Assembly: GCA_946403615.1 (NCBI GenBank)
Contig: CAMJAO010000012.1
Location: 1 to 19,584 of the forward strand
Length of the DNA stretch: 19,584 nucleotides
Origin: an uncultured Prevotellaceae bacterium
GTDB taxonomy: Bacteria; Bacteroidota; Bacteroidia; Bacteroidales; Bacteroidaceae
Direction: 5' to 3'
The notes below the pieces were generated by a model that was given only the letters and a program-made list of their open reading frames with translations, was not told where the DNA came from and made no database searches. The translations under genes and the position numbers were made by a program. Shown here piece after piece: positions 5,790 to 13,971 of the stretch. The stretch's first letter is position 1; each line of letters begins with the position of its first letter.

Positions 5790-7682
5790 TTACTCTAAAT
5801 AAGTATATCCATAAAGTCCTGAACGGTAATTGGAGAGGAATTCTTTACCTTCTTCAAGAGAAATTTTACCCTGTTTGACACTCTTGGTGACCCATATCTC
5901 GAGTTGGCGGACGAGTTTGCGGGGGTTGTACTGCACATATTCAAGCACCTCTTCGACAGTCTCACCGTCAATAATCTGGTCGATGTGGTATTGTCCGTCT
6001 TTGACGGAGATATGCACGGCATTGGTGTCACCGAAAAGATTGTGCATATCGCCAAGTATCTCCTGATATGCACCTACGAGGAACACACCGAGATAGTATT
6101 TCTCGTTTTTACGGAGTGCATGCACGGGCAGCGAGTGCGAATTGTGACGGTTGGTCACGAAGTTGGCCACCTTACCGTCGCTGTCGCAAGTGATGTCTTG
6201 CAGTGTGGCGTTTCGGGTGGGACGCTCGTTGAGCCGCTGGATAGGCATGATGGGGAACAATTGGTCGATGGCCCAAGAGTCGCTGAGGCTTTGGAACAAC
6301 GAGAAGTTGCAGAAATACTTGTCAGCCAGCAACTTGTCGATATTCATCAGTTCCTCGGGGATATGCTTGAGATTCTTGGCCAGCGCATTGATTTCATGGC
6401 ATACGCTCCAATACATCGCCTCGATTTCAGCGCGGGTCTTCAAATCCACAATACCATGGGCAAAGAGGTCAAGCACCTCTTCGCGTATCTGTTCAGCATC
6501 GTGCCAGTCCTCCAACACATTGCGCGGTGATAGGTTATCCCAAATCTCGTAGAGGTCTTTTACCAACTGGTGAGAGGTCTCGTCGGGTTCAAACTCCTCA
6601 GGCATCTCAGGCAGAGATGCCGTTTCCAGCACATCGATGACAAGCACAGAGTGGTGCGCGGCCAGTGAGCGCCCGCTCTCAGTGATGAGGTTGGGGTGGG
6701 GAAGGTTGTTCTTGTTAGAGGCCTCCACAAAGGTATAGATACAGTCGTTGACATACTCCTGAATAGAGTAGTTGACCGAACTCTCGCTGCTGGGCGACCG
6801 TGTGCCGTCGTAGTCAACGCCCAAACCGCCTCCGCAATCCACGAAATCGACGTTGTAGCCCATCTTGTGGAGTTGGATATAGAACTGAGAGGCTTCTCTC
6901 AATGCGGCTTGTATGCGGCGAATTTTGGTGATCTGCGAACCGATATGGAAGTGGATGAGTCGGAGACAGTCGTGCAGGCCTTTTTTGTCGAGCGTCTCAA
7001 GGGCGTCGAGCAGTTCACTGGCCGTAAGTCCGAATTTTGAGGCATCGCCGCCGCTTTCCTCCCATTTTCCACTGCCGCTGGAAGCCAGTTTGATGCGTAT
7101 GCCGATATTGGGCCTTACATCAAGTTTCTTTGCTATTTTGGCGATGATGTCCAGTTCGTTGAGTTTCTCCACGACGATGAAGATGCGTTTGCCCATCTTC
7201 TGCGCAAGCAGTGCCAGTTCGATGTAGTTCTGGTCTTTGTAGCCGTTACAGATGATGATGCTGTCGCTCTGGCATTGCATGGCGATGACGGCATGGAGTT
7301 CAGGTTTCGAGCCCGCCTCCAGTCCCAGATTGAATTTCCGTCCGTGGCTGATGATTTCCTCTACCACCGGCTGCATCTGGTTGACCTTGATGGGATAGAC
7401 CACGTAGTTTTCCGCCTTGTATTCGTATTCATTGGCGGCTTTTTTGAAACAACTCCACGTTTTCTCGATTCGGTTGTCAAGGATATCTGGAAAACGCAGG
7501 AGTACTGGCGAGGTGACATCACGCAGTGCCAGCTCATCCATTATCTCGCGCAAATCTATCTGCGTCTGGTCTTTACAAGGTGTGACATAGACATCTCCCG
7601 CTTCGTTGATGCCGAAATAGGAGGTTCCCCAGCCGTTGATGTTGTAAAGTTCTCTCGCGTCGTCAATGGTCCACTTTTTCAT
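5790..7682 (-). CDS. speA: biosynthetic arginine decarboxylase
   Basis: A 630-residue PLP-dependent fold-III decarboxylase that converts arginine to agmatine, the first step of the agmatine route to putrescine and spermidine. The cofactor lysine is K99 in YPIKVNQ. HFHIGSQ, the glycine loop DCGGGLGVDYDGT and LITESGRSLAAHHS follow in the usual order. The helical insert of the SpeA family lies between about residues 370 and 470. The conserved C-terminal active-site cysteine appears in DITCDSDGKV. Length agrees with bacterial SpeA (about 630-660). The gene follows aroK by 54 bases and precedes argB, so arginine formation and use are adjacent. No promoter was convincing in the 54-base gap; read-through from topA-aroK is possible. 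Confidence 0.96.
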   Translation of the reverse strand: MKKWTIDDARELYNINGWGTSYFGINEAGDVYVTPCKDQTQIDLREIMDELALRDVTSPVLLRFPDILDNRIEKTWSCFKKAANEYEYKAENYVVYPIKVNQMQPVVEEIISHGRKFNLGLEAGSKPELHAVIAMQCQSDSIIICNGYKDQNYIELALLAQKMGKRIFIVVEKLNELDIIAKIAKKLDVRPNIGIRIKLASSGSGKWEESGGDASKFGLTASELLDALETLDKKGLHDCLRLIHFHIGSQITKIRRIQAALREASQFYIQLHKMGYNVDFVDCGGGLGVDYDGTRSPSSESSVNYSIQEYVNDCIYTFVEASNKNNLPHPNLITESGRSLAAHHSVLVIDVLETASLPEMPEEFEPDETSHQLVKDLYEIWDNLSPRNVLEDWHDAEQIREEVLDLFAHGIVDLKTRAEIEAMYWSVCHEINALAKNLKHIPEELMNIDKLLADKYFCNFSLFQSLSDSWAIDQLFPIMPIQRLNERPTRNATLQDITCDSDGKVANFVTNRHNSHSLPVHALRKNEKYYLGVFLVGAYQEILGDMHNLFGDTNAVHISVKDGQYHIDQIIDGETVEEVLEYVQYNPRKLVRQLEIWVTKSVKQGKISLEEGKEFLSNYRSGLYGYTYLE

Positions 7683-7736
7683 GATGGTTGTATTTAGGCG
7701 GTTTAATTGATGGGTAGTTTCGAAAAAACTTATCTT

Positions 7737-8288
7737 TTAGATATTCTCTTTATTTTCTGATGAGAGATGCAGCATCTCCTTGATTCTCTCTACTGAGATT
7801 TTGATCTTATCGTAGTTGTCGAGCAGGTTGACATCGAGTATGTGGCGCGCTTTCGTATAAAAAGGCTCGCGTAATGTCAGTTGCTGTCGGATATAATCTT
7901 GCGTCTCCTCGGGTGTTTTATTGAGCAACAGGGGCCTGACGGTCTTTCCCATTTTCAGGTGTTTGTAGAGCACGTCGGGTGTCGCTTTCAGATAAATAGT
8001 CTCGCCCTGACCGTTGAGGTAGTCCATGTTGTCGAAGAAACAGGGCGTTCCGCCGCCGCAGCTGATGATGACATTCTCAAATTCCGCCACCTCGTGCAAC
8101 ATGTTGTACTCGATTTTGCGGAACCCGTCCTCACCCTTTTCAGCGAAAATCTGCGCCACAGTCTTTCTCATCCTTGTCTCGATATACCAGTCGAGGTCGT
8201 AAAAGGGGATGCCCAGTTGTTTTGACAGCGCATGGCCCACGGTTGTTTTCCCGGCGCCCATGTAACCGATGATGATGATACGTGTCAT
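7737..8288 (-). CDS. aroK: shikimate kinase
   Basis: A 183-residue P-loop kinase that phosphorylates shikimate at the 3-hydroxyl, the fifth step of the chorismate pathway to aromatic amino acids. The Walker A loop is GYMGAGKTT at 8-16. Shikimate-binding residues appear as D33 (FYDLDW), R57 (GFRKIE), and CGGG at 77-80. The lid arginine is R118 in KTVRPLL, and R140 in LTLREPFY is the second substrate/nucleotide arginine. The family length is about 170-190. It begins five bases after the topA stop codon on the same strand, so it is almost certainly co-transcribed with topA; the bases just before its ATG read AAGGACG, a weak Shine-Dalgarno-like match. Confidence 0.96.
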   Translation of the reverse strand: MTRIIIIGYMGAGKTTVGHALSKQLGIPFYDLDWYIETRMRKTVAQIFAEKGEDGFRKIEYNMLHEVAEFENVIISCGGGTPCFFDNMDYLNGQGETIYLKATPDVLYKHLKMGKTVRPLLLNKTPEETQDYIRQQLTLREPFYTKARHILDVNLLDNYDKIKISVERIKEMLHLSSENKENI

Positions 8289-8293
8289 CGTCC

Positions 8294-10612
8294 TTATTTC
8301 TTCTTGCTATTGGTGGCATTCACGATGTCCATGCATTCCTGATAGGACAGTTCAGCGGCTTTGGCATGCTTCGCCTTAGGCAGCCGGTAATTTTTGCCGT
8401 CATAAGCGATGTAGGGACCATAACGGCCATTGAGCACTTCCATCTTCTCGTCTTCCTCAAACTTCTTGAGGTGCCGTTGCTGCTCTTGTTGCTGTTTTTG
8501 CTCAATCAGCTCGATAGCGGTCTCGATGGTCACGGTGTGCGGGTCTTCCGTCTTAGGCAGTGACACATATTTCTTGTTGTGAAGGATATATGGACCGAAA
8601 CGTCCTGCACCGATGGTCACGTCAGCGCCTTGATACTGACCGATGGTGCGCGGCAGTGTGAAGAGTTCGAGTGCCTCGTCGAGGGTGATACTCTCCATGC
8701 TCTGGTTGGCGGGCAGTTGTGCAAAACGCGGTTTTTCATCATCTTCGGCCGTGCCTATCTGTACAATAGGTCCGTAACGTCCGATTTTCACGAAGACAGG
8801 TTTCCCGCTTCTGGGGTCGAGACCCAGTTCGCGTTCACCGGCTTTATGCTCGGCGCGTATATTGATGGTTTTCTCCACAGTCGGCTCAAATTCCTTGTAG
8901 AATTTCTTGAGCATAGCGGTCCAGTCGGCCTTGCCCTCGGCTATCTTATCGAATTGCGTCTCTACTTTTGCGGTGAAGTTGTAATCCATGATAGACGGGA
9001 AATATTTCTGCAGGAAATCATTGACCACGATACCGATGTCGGTGGGCAACAGTTTGCCCTTGTCGCTGCCTACAATCTCTTTTTTGTTTTTTGAGGTGAT
9101 TTTGGTGCCTTTGAGCGTATCGACAATATAGGTGCGGTCTTCGCCTTTCTTGTCACCTTTCTGCACGTAGTCGCGCTGTTGGATGGTGCTGATGGTCGGC
9201 GCGTAGGTTGACGGACGGCCGATACCCAGTTCTTCGAGTTTGTGCACCAGACTTGCCTCGGTATATCTCACAGGACCGAGTGTGAAGCGTTGTGTGGCTA
9301 CTATCTCGCGACGGGTGAGTTCGTCACCCTTTTTCATGGCGGGCAACACATGTGAGGCCTCTTCTACCTGGTTGTTGTCATCGTCATCGGTCGATTCACG
9401 ATACACCTTGAGGAAACCGTCGAAGACCACCACTTCACCATTAGCCACGAATTGCTCTTGACAACCGCTGACACTGATACCTACGGTGGTTTTCTCTATC
9501 TGGGCCTCTGCCATCTGCGAAGCGGCGGTACGCTTCCAAATCAGGTCATAAAGTCGTTTCTCCTGAGCATTGCCTGAGATTTCGGTGTTGTTCATATAGG
9601 TGGGACGAATGGCCTCGTGCGCCTCCTGTGCTCCTTTCGAGCGTGTCTGGAAATTGCGCGGACGGCTGTAGTTCTCACCGTAAAGTCTTGTCACCTCTTC
9701 TTTGGCCGCTCCAATGCAAAGCGTGGAGAGATTGACCGAGTCGGTACGCATATAGGTGATAAGTCCGTTCTCATAGAGACGCTGTGCCACCATCATGGTT
9801 TGCGACACTGTGAAACCGAGTTTCCTTGCTGCCTCTTGCTGAAGTGTCGAGGTGGTGAAGGGGGGCGCCGGTGTGCGCTTGAGCGGCTTCTTGGAGATAT
9901 TGTCTACGGTGAATTGTGCATCGCGGCATTTCTCGAGGAAAGCCGTTGCCTCTTCATGGGTCTTGAAACGGGTGTTGAGTTCGGCTTTCACCTCAGCCTG
10001 GCCACCGTCGGGCAGTGTGAGTGCGAAGATGGCGTTGACACGGTAATAGGCTTCGCTCTCGAAGTGCTGTATCTCACGCTCACGTTCCACAATGAGTCTG
10101 ACAGCCACACTCTGCACCCTACCGGCTGAAAGGGCGGGTTTTACCTTTCTCCATAACACAGGCGACAATTTGAAACCGACGATACGGTCGAGCACGCGAC
10201 GGGCCTGCTGGGCGTTCACCAGGTTCATGTCCAGTTGTCTGGGCTCTTCGATAGCCTTGAGGATGGCGGGTTTAGTAATTTCGTGGAAAACGATACGTTT
10301 GGTGTTCTTCTCATCCAGTCCGAGCACTTCGCAGAGATGCCATGAGATAGCCTCTCCCTCGCGGTCTTCATCGGATGCCAACCATATACTCGTTGCCTTC
10401 TTGGCATTGTTTCTTAATTCGCTGACCAGTTTTTTCTTCTCTTCGGGAATCTCATAGTCGGGCTGCATGGTGTCAGTATCTATGCTGATTTCCTTCTTTT
10501 TCAGGTCGCGTATGTGTCCATAACTGGACATCACTTTGAAATCCTTACCTAAGAATTTCTCAATAGTTTTGGCCTTTGCGGGGCTCTCTACAATCACTAA
10601 ATTTTCTTGCAT
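8294..10612 (-). CDS. topA: DNA topoisomerase I (type IA)
   Basis: A 772-residue enzyme that relaxes negative supercoils by transient single-strand cleavage. The Toprim domain begins IVESPAKAKT (E9 is catalytic) and includes the acidic triad DEDREGE at 81-87. The active-site tyrosine is Y287 in GLITYMRTDS. The central gate domains are complete (SAGRVQSVAVRLI at 162-174; GIGRPSTYAPTI later). The C-terminus carries three repeat modules recognisable as RYGPIVQIG, RFGPYILHN and RYGPYIAYD, and ends in a lysine-rich tail. It lacks the four-cysteine zinc fingers of E. coli TopA, a common Bacteroidetes pattern as far as I recall. The enzyme is essential in many bacteria. It heads the topA-aroK-speA-argB run, with a -7 promoter element just upstream. 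Confidence 0.97.
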   Translation of the reverse strand: MQENLVIVESPAKAKTIEKFLGKDFKVMSSYGHIRDLKKKEISIDTDTMQPDYEIPEEKKKLVSELRNNAKKATSIWLASDEDREGEAISWHLCEVLGLDEKNTKRIVFHEITKPAILKAIEEPRQLDMNLVNAQQARRVLDRIVGFKLSPVLWRKVKPALSAGRVQSVAVRLIVEREREIQHFESEAYYRVNAIFALTLPDGGQAEVKAELNTRFKTHEEATAFLEKCRDAQFTVDNISKKPLKRTPAPPFTTSTLQQEAARKLGFTVSQTMMVAQRLYENGLITYMRTDSVNLSTLCIGAAKEEVTRLYGENYSRPRNFQTRSKGAQEAHEAIRPTYMNNTEISGNAQEKRLYDLIWKRTAASQMAEAQIEKTTVGISVSGCQEQFVANGEVVVFDGFLKVYRESTDDDDNNQVEEASHVLPAMKKGDELTRREIVATQRFTLGPVRYTEASLVHKLEELGIGRPSTYAPTISTIQQRDYVQKGDKKGEDRTYIVDTLKGTKITSKNKKEIVGSDKGKLLPTDIGIVVNDFLQKYFPSIMDYNFTAKVETQFDKIAEGKADWTAMLKKFYKEFEPTVEKTINIRAEHKAGERELGLDPRSGKPVFVKIGRYGPIVQIGTAEDDEKPRFAQLPANQSMESITLDEALELFTLPRTIGQYQGADVTIGAGRFGPYILHNKKYVSLPKTEDPHTVTIETAIELIEQKQQQEQQRHLKKFEEDEKMEVLNGRYGPYIAYDGKNYRLPKAKHAKAAELSYQECMDIVNATNSKKK

Positions 10613-10640
10613 ACTTTTTGATAGTCGCTATGTTTGGGGC

Positions 10641-10649
10641 GCAAAAGTA
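10641..10649 (-). promoter_or_regulatory. -7 promoter element upstream of topA
   Basis: On the minus strand 10649-10641 reads TACTTTTGC, a perfect TAnnTTTG match 28 bases before the topA ATG. No TTTG is seen at the usual -33 distance, so only half of the promoter is supported. Confidence 0.5.
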
Positions 10650-10719
10650 AGCATAAGTTTTTAACCACCTTATTATATAGGCAGATATTTAAGGATTTTT
10701 AATATTTCACTGGTATAAG

Positions 10720-11244
10720 TCAGCGGTTAACAGTTTTTAAGAATTCTTCGACGCCTTTTCGAATGGAATCGAAGGCAAAATCGTCGGGATGTATCTGTTC
10801 GAAGGGTATCCACATCACTTCTGCGGCATCGTCATCGGCCCTTAACGAGGACAAGTCAGTGACCTCGCAACGGAAAAAGAGGTCGAGCGTGGGTACGACA
10901 AGACCGGAGTATAGATACGTGTTGGGGAAACTGAAGAGGTACTCTGCCCGAGCGACGGTCAGCCCAGTCTCTTCCAACACCTCTCTGATGACGCCTTGTT
11001 CGGCGGTTTCACCGATGTCGGCAAAACCGCCTGGCAGGTCGAGAAGACCTTTCTGAGGCTCTCGGCCTCGACGTTCCACCAGCAGTTCGCACCGGTCGTT
11101 GACCACAAAGGCGGCATTGGCCGACGACGGGTTGAGGTAATACTCATAACCGCAGTCGGCACAACGCTTACTTTTCTCGTCGTTGATATCGAATCGCCCG
11201 CTACCGCATACCGGGCAATGTGTGAATTTATCTAATGGATGCAT
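10720..11244 (-). CDS. Nudix hydrolase with N-terminal zinc ribbon
   Basis: A 174-residue Nudix enzyme that cleaves nucleoside diphosphates linked to another group; the substrate could be NADH, ADP-ribose or a related compound. Residues C10, C13, C28 and C31 (CPVC and CADC) form a four-cysteine zinc ribbon like that preceding NudC-type domains. The Nudix box is complete at 73-95: GFADIGE, then REVLEETGL, with the metal-binding glutamates E88, E91 and E92. The ATG at 11244 (MHPLDKFTHC) is chosen because the zinc ribbon follows at once. The frame extends upstream to another ATG at 11325, but those 27 residues are Pro/Thr-rich and encoded partly by an A/C-rich repeat like that before the CPBP gene. 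It lies between topA and the sialate esterase on the same strand. Full-length NudC is longer, so an exact NudC role is doubtful. Confidence 0.88.
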   Translation of the reverse strand: MHPLDKFTHCPVCGSGRFDINDEKSKRCADCGYEYYLNPSSANAAFVVNDRCELLVERRGREPQKGLLDLPGGFADIGETAEQGVIREVLEETGLTVARAEYLFSFPNTYLYSGLVVPTLDLFFRCEVTDLSSLRADDDAAEVMWIPFEQIHPDDFAFDSIRKGVEEFLKTVNR

Positions 11245-11246
11245 AA

Positions 11247-11270
11247 GATTGGTCGGTTGGTCCTTGGGGG
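11247..11270 (-). repeat. A/C-rich leader element before the Nudix start codon
   Basis: Read on the minus strand this 24-base segment begins CCCCCAAGGACCAACC and ends GACCAATC, two bases before the Nudix ATG. With a one-base gap it matches about 20 of 25 positions of the unit repeated before the CPBP start codon at 18219-18290. Only one copy is present here. Confidence 0.5.
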
Positions 11271-11368
11271 TGGTGAGGAGGGAATGGATGGGTATTGTGA
11301 GAGGGATAGGCGTTGGCAGCGACATAGCCGCAGCTTACAGAGAAGAAACTTCTAAAGTGAGATATCTC

Positions 11369-11452
11369 TTGCTTCTTGCTTCTTGCTTCTTGCTTCTTGC
11401 TTCTTGCCTCTTGCTTCTTGCCTCTTGCTTCTTGCTTCTTGCTTCTTGCCTC
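11369..11452. repeat. tandem heptanucleotide array, 12 units
   Basis: Twelve exact 7-base units run without interruption: nine TTGCTTC and three TTGCCTC (units 6, 8 and 12). On the minus strand they are GAAGCAA and GAGGCAA, the sense orientation of the esterase gene whose stop codon ends seven bases upstream of the array. No spacers exist, so it is not a CRISPR. The rest of the 11245-11459 gap holds only a short hairpin (AGAAG-AAA-CTTCT, 11341-11353) and the A/C-rich Nudix leader; I saw no -7 element for the Nudix gene there. Degenerate copies of the same heptamer occur inside the beta-galactosidase gene. Confidence 0.95.
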
Positions 11453-11459
11453 TCTCTTA

Positions 11460-12890
11460 TCACCACTGATCTGTTCTGAAGGGGAAGAGTGGCAACAGAG
11501 CTTGGTTGGCTACGTTTCCGAGTTGGAAATTGCGGAAGCAATAGCGCACGGCCACGGGTTGTTTCACCTCAGGACAAGTGATGATGATGCCCTTGGTCCA
11601 ATAGTAATAAGCATTGGCCTTGTGGAACACTCGGTCTTCGCCAGCCAACTCAAAACCTTGGATATCCTCGTAGCGACTGATGCCATCGTAGTCATTTTGC
11701 AGCCTGACGAAACAGGTGTCGCCCTTGATGGTCATCTCCTTGAACGACGGGCTTTCGCACATGATACTCTTCATGCCGTAAGTTTTGTTGAGCGCAAGAA
11801 AGGCGAGACGTTCTCCCACAGGCTGTTTCTGACAGGGGTGTATCTGTTGTGTTTCCCAGGGGTAGGCCAAGTCATTGGTGCAGACGATGCCGCTGTTGGG
11901 GATAATCTGCGCCGCACGGAACTGCTGTTCTCTCAACAAGGCACCGCTGATACCATTGACGTCGTCGTCATAATAGTAGGGGGCTATTTGCACAAAATAG
12001 AAGGGGATGTTGCCCAAACCAAACTGCTCGCGCCACTGTTTGACCAAAAGTGTCAGGCGGTCGGAGTATTGATTACCCGGGTCACCCACATTTGAGCAAC
12101 CCTGATAGAAGAGGATGCCCTTGACGGTATAGTTGAGGATGGGGTTGAAAGTGCCATTGCCCCAGAGAAGCGGCCGGTGATAATCCCAAGGAAAGCGGCG
12201 CACCATCTCCATCGAGTCGAGCGTCTCCTGGGTATAACGCTGAAGATTGTCGCGGGTAAGCCAACTCTCCACACGTGTTCCTCCCTTGTTTGCCATGACC
12301 AGTCCGACGGGGATATTAAGCGTGCGGCTGACCAATCGAGCGAAGAAATAACCTGTGGCCGAGGCATCGCCCACGGTATTGGGGTCGCAGACCTTCCATT
12401 CGCAATCGGCATCATCGAGCGGAGTCATCGACATCACACTGGGAATCTTGACGTAATGCACACCACGCGAGTTGACGGCGTCGGTCACAGCGAGGTTATA
12501 TCCCTCAACAGGGCAGTTGCCGAAACCCTTGACGGGCATCTCCATGTTGCTCTGACCGGCACAGACCCATACTTCACCGGTCATCACACCATTGATGGTG
12601 GTTTTATCGCCGTCGTCGAAAGTGATGCTGTATTCCGTGAAACTCGCTGCTGGCGTTTTCACACTGACTATCCAGCGGCCGTTGTCATCTGTTTTTGCGG
12701 TGTAAGTGTCATTGCTCCATGATGGCGTCACCTTCACTTTTTTTCCGGGTTTGTCCCATCCCCACAGACGGGCCTCGGTGTTTTGCTGCAATATCATGTG
12801 GTCGCCGATGACATGCGGCAACTTCACTTTCGCCTGCGCTCCCACGGCCATAATGGCAAGTGCACAGATAGTCAAGAATCTTTTGTTCAT
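11460..12890 (-). CDS. exported sialate O-acetylesterase-type (SASA/SGNH) esterase
   Basis: A 476-residue esterase likely to remove acetyl groups from sialic acid or from plant or host polysaccharides outside the cytoplasm. The ATG at 12890 gives a clean signal peptide, MNKRFLTICALAIMAVGAQA, with cleavage near residue 20; the longer frame to 12956 would bury it. The mature protein starts KVKLPHVIGDHMILQQ, typical of the family, and a beta-rich region follows. The nucleophile is S114 in GQSNMEMP. GNKGG-like oxyanion residues appear in VMANKGGTRVESW (198-210) and FYQGCSN (261-267). The catalytic His is H351 in QQIHPCQKQPVGERLA, with D340 nearby as possible partner. It is divergent from the hydrolase and beta-galactosidase genes, which suggests a shared glycan role. 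Substrate specificity cannot be read from sequence; xylan or pectin acetyl groups are equally possible. Confidence 0.9.
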   Translation of the reverse strand: MNKRFLTICALAIMAVGAQAKVKLPHVIGDHMILQQNTEARLWGWDKPGKKVKVTPSWSNDTYTAKTDDNGRWIVSVKTPAASFTEYSITFDDGDKTTINGVMTGEVWVCAGQSNMEMPVKGFGNCPVEGYNLAVTDAVNSRGVHYVKIPSVMSMTPLDDADCEWKVCDPNTVGDASATGYFFARLVSRTLNIPVGLVMANKGGTRVESWLTRDNLQRYTQETLDSMEMVRRFPWDYHRPLLWGNGTFNPILNYTVKGILFYQGCSNVGDPGNQYSDRLTLLVKQWREQFGLGNIPFYFVQIAPYYYDDDVNGISGALLREQQFRAAQIIPNSGIVCTNDLAYPWETQQIHPCQKQPVGERLAFLALNKTYGMKSIMCESPSFKEMTIKGDTCFVRLQNDYDGISRYEDIQGFELAGEDRVFHKANAYYYWTKGIIITCPEVKQPVAVRYCFRNFQLGNVANQALLPLFPFRTDQW

Positions 12891-12932
12891 GTTTTTAAGA
12901 TAGTGTTTGGGTTTCTTAGGTAAATTCAAAAG

Positions 12933-12941
12933 GCAAAAGTA
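12933..12941 (-). promoter_or_regulatory. -7 promoter element of the sialate esterase gene
   Basis: On the minus strand 12941-12933 reads TACTTTTGC, matching TAnnTTTG exactly, 42 bases before the chosen ATG at 12890. That position supports the shorter start, because the ATG at 12956 would lie upstream of the promoter. No clear -33 box was seen. Confidence 0.55.
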
Positions 12942-13002
12942 ATTCTTTTTCTCCAATTTTATGACTCATCGGCCGTTTTTTATTTGTTTTCGCATCATTC
13001 TC

Positions 13003-13025
13003 GTGCAAAAAATGTAACTTTGCAC
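13003..13025 (+). promoter_or_regulatory. -7 element overlapped by a 7-bp dyad, upstream of the hydrolase gene
   Basis: TAACTTTGC at 13015-13023 matches the -7 consensus, 23 bases before the ATG at 13047. It is overlapped by a perfect inverted repeat: GTGCAAA (13003-13009) and TTTGCAC (13019-13025) with a 9-base spacer. A dyad over the promoter core could be an operator, or chance. The nearest upstream TTTG (12983-12986) is farther than the usual spacing, so the -33 box is unclear. The following leader is A/C-rich (CCAACTAACCC before the ATG). Confidence 0.5.
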
Positions 13026-13046
13026 AATCATTCAACCAACTAACCC

Positions 13047-13865
13047 ATGAGAAAATCAATATTTATCATGCTTCTTTCGCTCATGACGATAAGTGCCACG
13101 GCACAGACGCAGAGCGAGAGTCTGTTGTGGCCCAAAGGGGCTCCTGTCGTAAGCAGCAATCCCGCCGACACAGCGAAAGTGTTTATTTACCTGCCGAATG
13201 CAGCCAAGGCCACGGGCCGCGCTGTCGTCATCTGCCCCGGAGGCGGATATACGCACTTGGCCATTGACCATGAGGGTAAAGACTGGGCCGGATTTTTCAA
13301 TAACATGGGCATTGCCGTGGTGGTGCTCAAATACCGGATGCCTCACGGCGATTACCGGGTGCCCATTAATGATGCTGAAGAGGCGATACGCATGGTGCGA
13401 CGCCACGCCGCAGAATGGCATGTCAACCCCAACGACGTCGGTATCATGGGATCGTCGGCAGGCGGTCATCTCGCATCAACCATAGCCACCCATGCCCCTG
13501 CTGATGCGAGACCGAACTTCCAGATTTTGTTTTATCCGGTCATCACGATGGACATAGCCACCACCCACCGCGGCTCACACGATTTCCTGCTCGGAAAAGA
13601 GCCCCAGAAAGAGATGGAACGGTTGTTCAGCAACGAACTGCAGGTGACGGCCGACACGCCACCCGCATGGATAGCGCTGAGCGACGACGACAAAGTGGTG
13701 TTGCCTGTCAATGGCGTGAGTTATTACAGTGCGCTCAACAGCAACAAGATACCCTCCTCGCTCCACGTCTATCCCACTGGCGGCCACGGATGGGGCTGCC
13801 GCATCGGCTTCAAATTCCATTTGGAGATGATGACGGAGTTGAAATCGTGGTTGGAGCAATTATAA
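13047..13865 (+). CDS. exported alpha/beta hydrolase, probable carbohydrate (acetyl xylan-type) esterase
   Basis: A 272-residue secreted esterase of the lipase/BD-FAE-like alpha/beta hydrolase group. Residues 1-19 form a signal peptide (MRKSIFIMLLSLMTISATA). The oxyanion loop is VICPGGGYTHL at 61-71, the position of HGGG in relatives. The nucleophile elbow GSSAGG gives S137. The acid is expected in SDDDKVV (212-218) and the histidine is H247 in GGHGWG. LYWPKGAP-type starts like its LLWPKGAPV (26-34) are common in Bacteroidetes polysaccharide esterases annotated as acetylxylan esterase or xylanase-associated lipase. It sits between a divergent SGNH esterase and a beta-galactosidase, so deacylation of a galactose-bearing glycan is plausible. 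True substrate is unknown. The 106 bases to the next gene hold no clear promoter, so the two may share a transcript. Confidence 0.88.
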   Translation: MRKSIFIMLLSLMTISATAQTQSESLLWPKGAPVVSSNPADTAKVFIYLPNAAKATGRAVVICPGGGYTHLAIDHEGKDWAGFFNNMGIAVVVLKYRMPHGDYRVPINDAEEAIRMVRRHAAEWHVNPNDVGIMGSSAGGHLASTIATHAPADARPNFQILFYPVITMDIATTHRGSHDFLLGKEPQKEMERLFSNELQVTADTPPAWIALSDDDKVVLPVNGVSYYSALNSNKIPSSLHVYPTGGHGWGCRIGFKFHLEMMTELKSWLEQL

Positions 13866-13971
13866 ACCCTCTCCCCTAAAGAAGAGATTCCTAGACAAAT
13901 CAATCATACAACTGCCACTTAAATTCATTCTCCCATAGATGGCCTGGGTGGTATAAACTACATCAAAAACA

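Noticed and set aside
5904..6530. 208-residue open frame on the plus strand opposite speA
   Set aside because: It lies wholly antisense to a highly conserved enzyme, has no recognisable domain, and its frame reflects codon bias of the real gene.
7716..7730. AGTTT/AAACT inverted repeat between aroK and speA
   Set aside because: Five A/T-rich pairs with no following T-run do not support a terminator or regulatory call.
8579..10129. Several open frames of about 170 residues antisense to topA
   Set aside because: topA is complete and conserved on the other strand; these frames show no motif.
11245..11325. Upstream ATG start for the Nudix hydrolase at 11325
   Set aside because: The added residues are low-complexity Pro/Thr sequence from an A/C-rich leader, while the shorter form starts right before the zinc ribbon. 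It remains a minor possibility, noted in the findings.
11369..11452. Heptamer array considered as a CRISPR array
   Set aside because: There are no spacers, the unit is seven bases, and no cas gene is present.
11376..12095. 239-residue open frame starting with LLASCF repeats on the plus strand
   Set aside because: The start is translation of the heptamer array and the rest is antisense to the sialate esterase, whose catalytic motifs are intact.
12891..12956. Upstream start for the sialate esterase at 12956
   Set aside because: It would place 22 residues before a perfect signal peptide and would lie upstream of the -7 element at 12933-12941.
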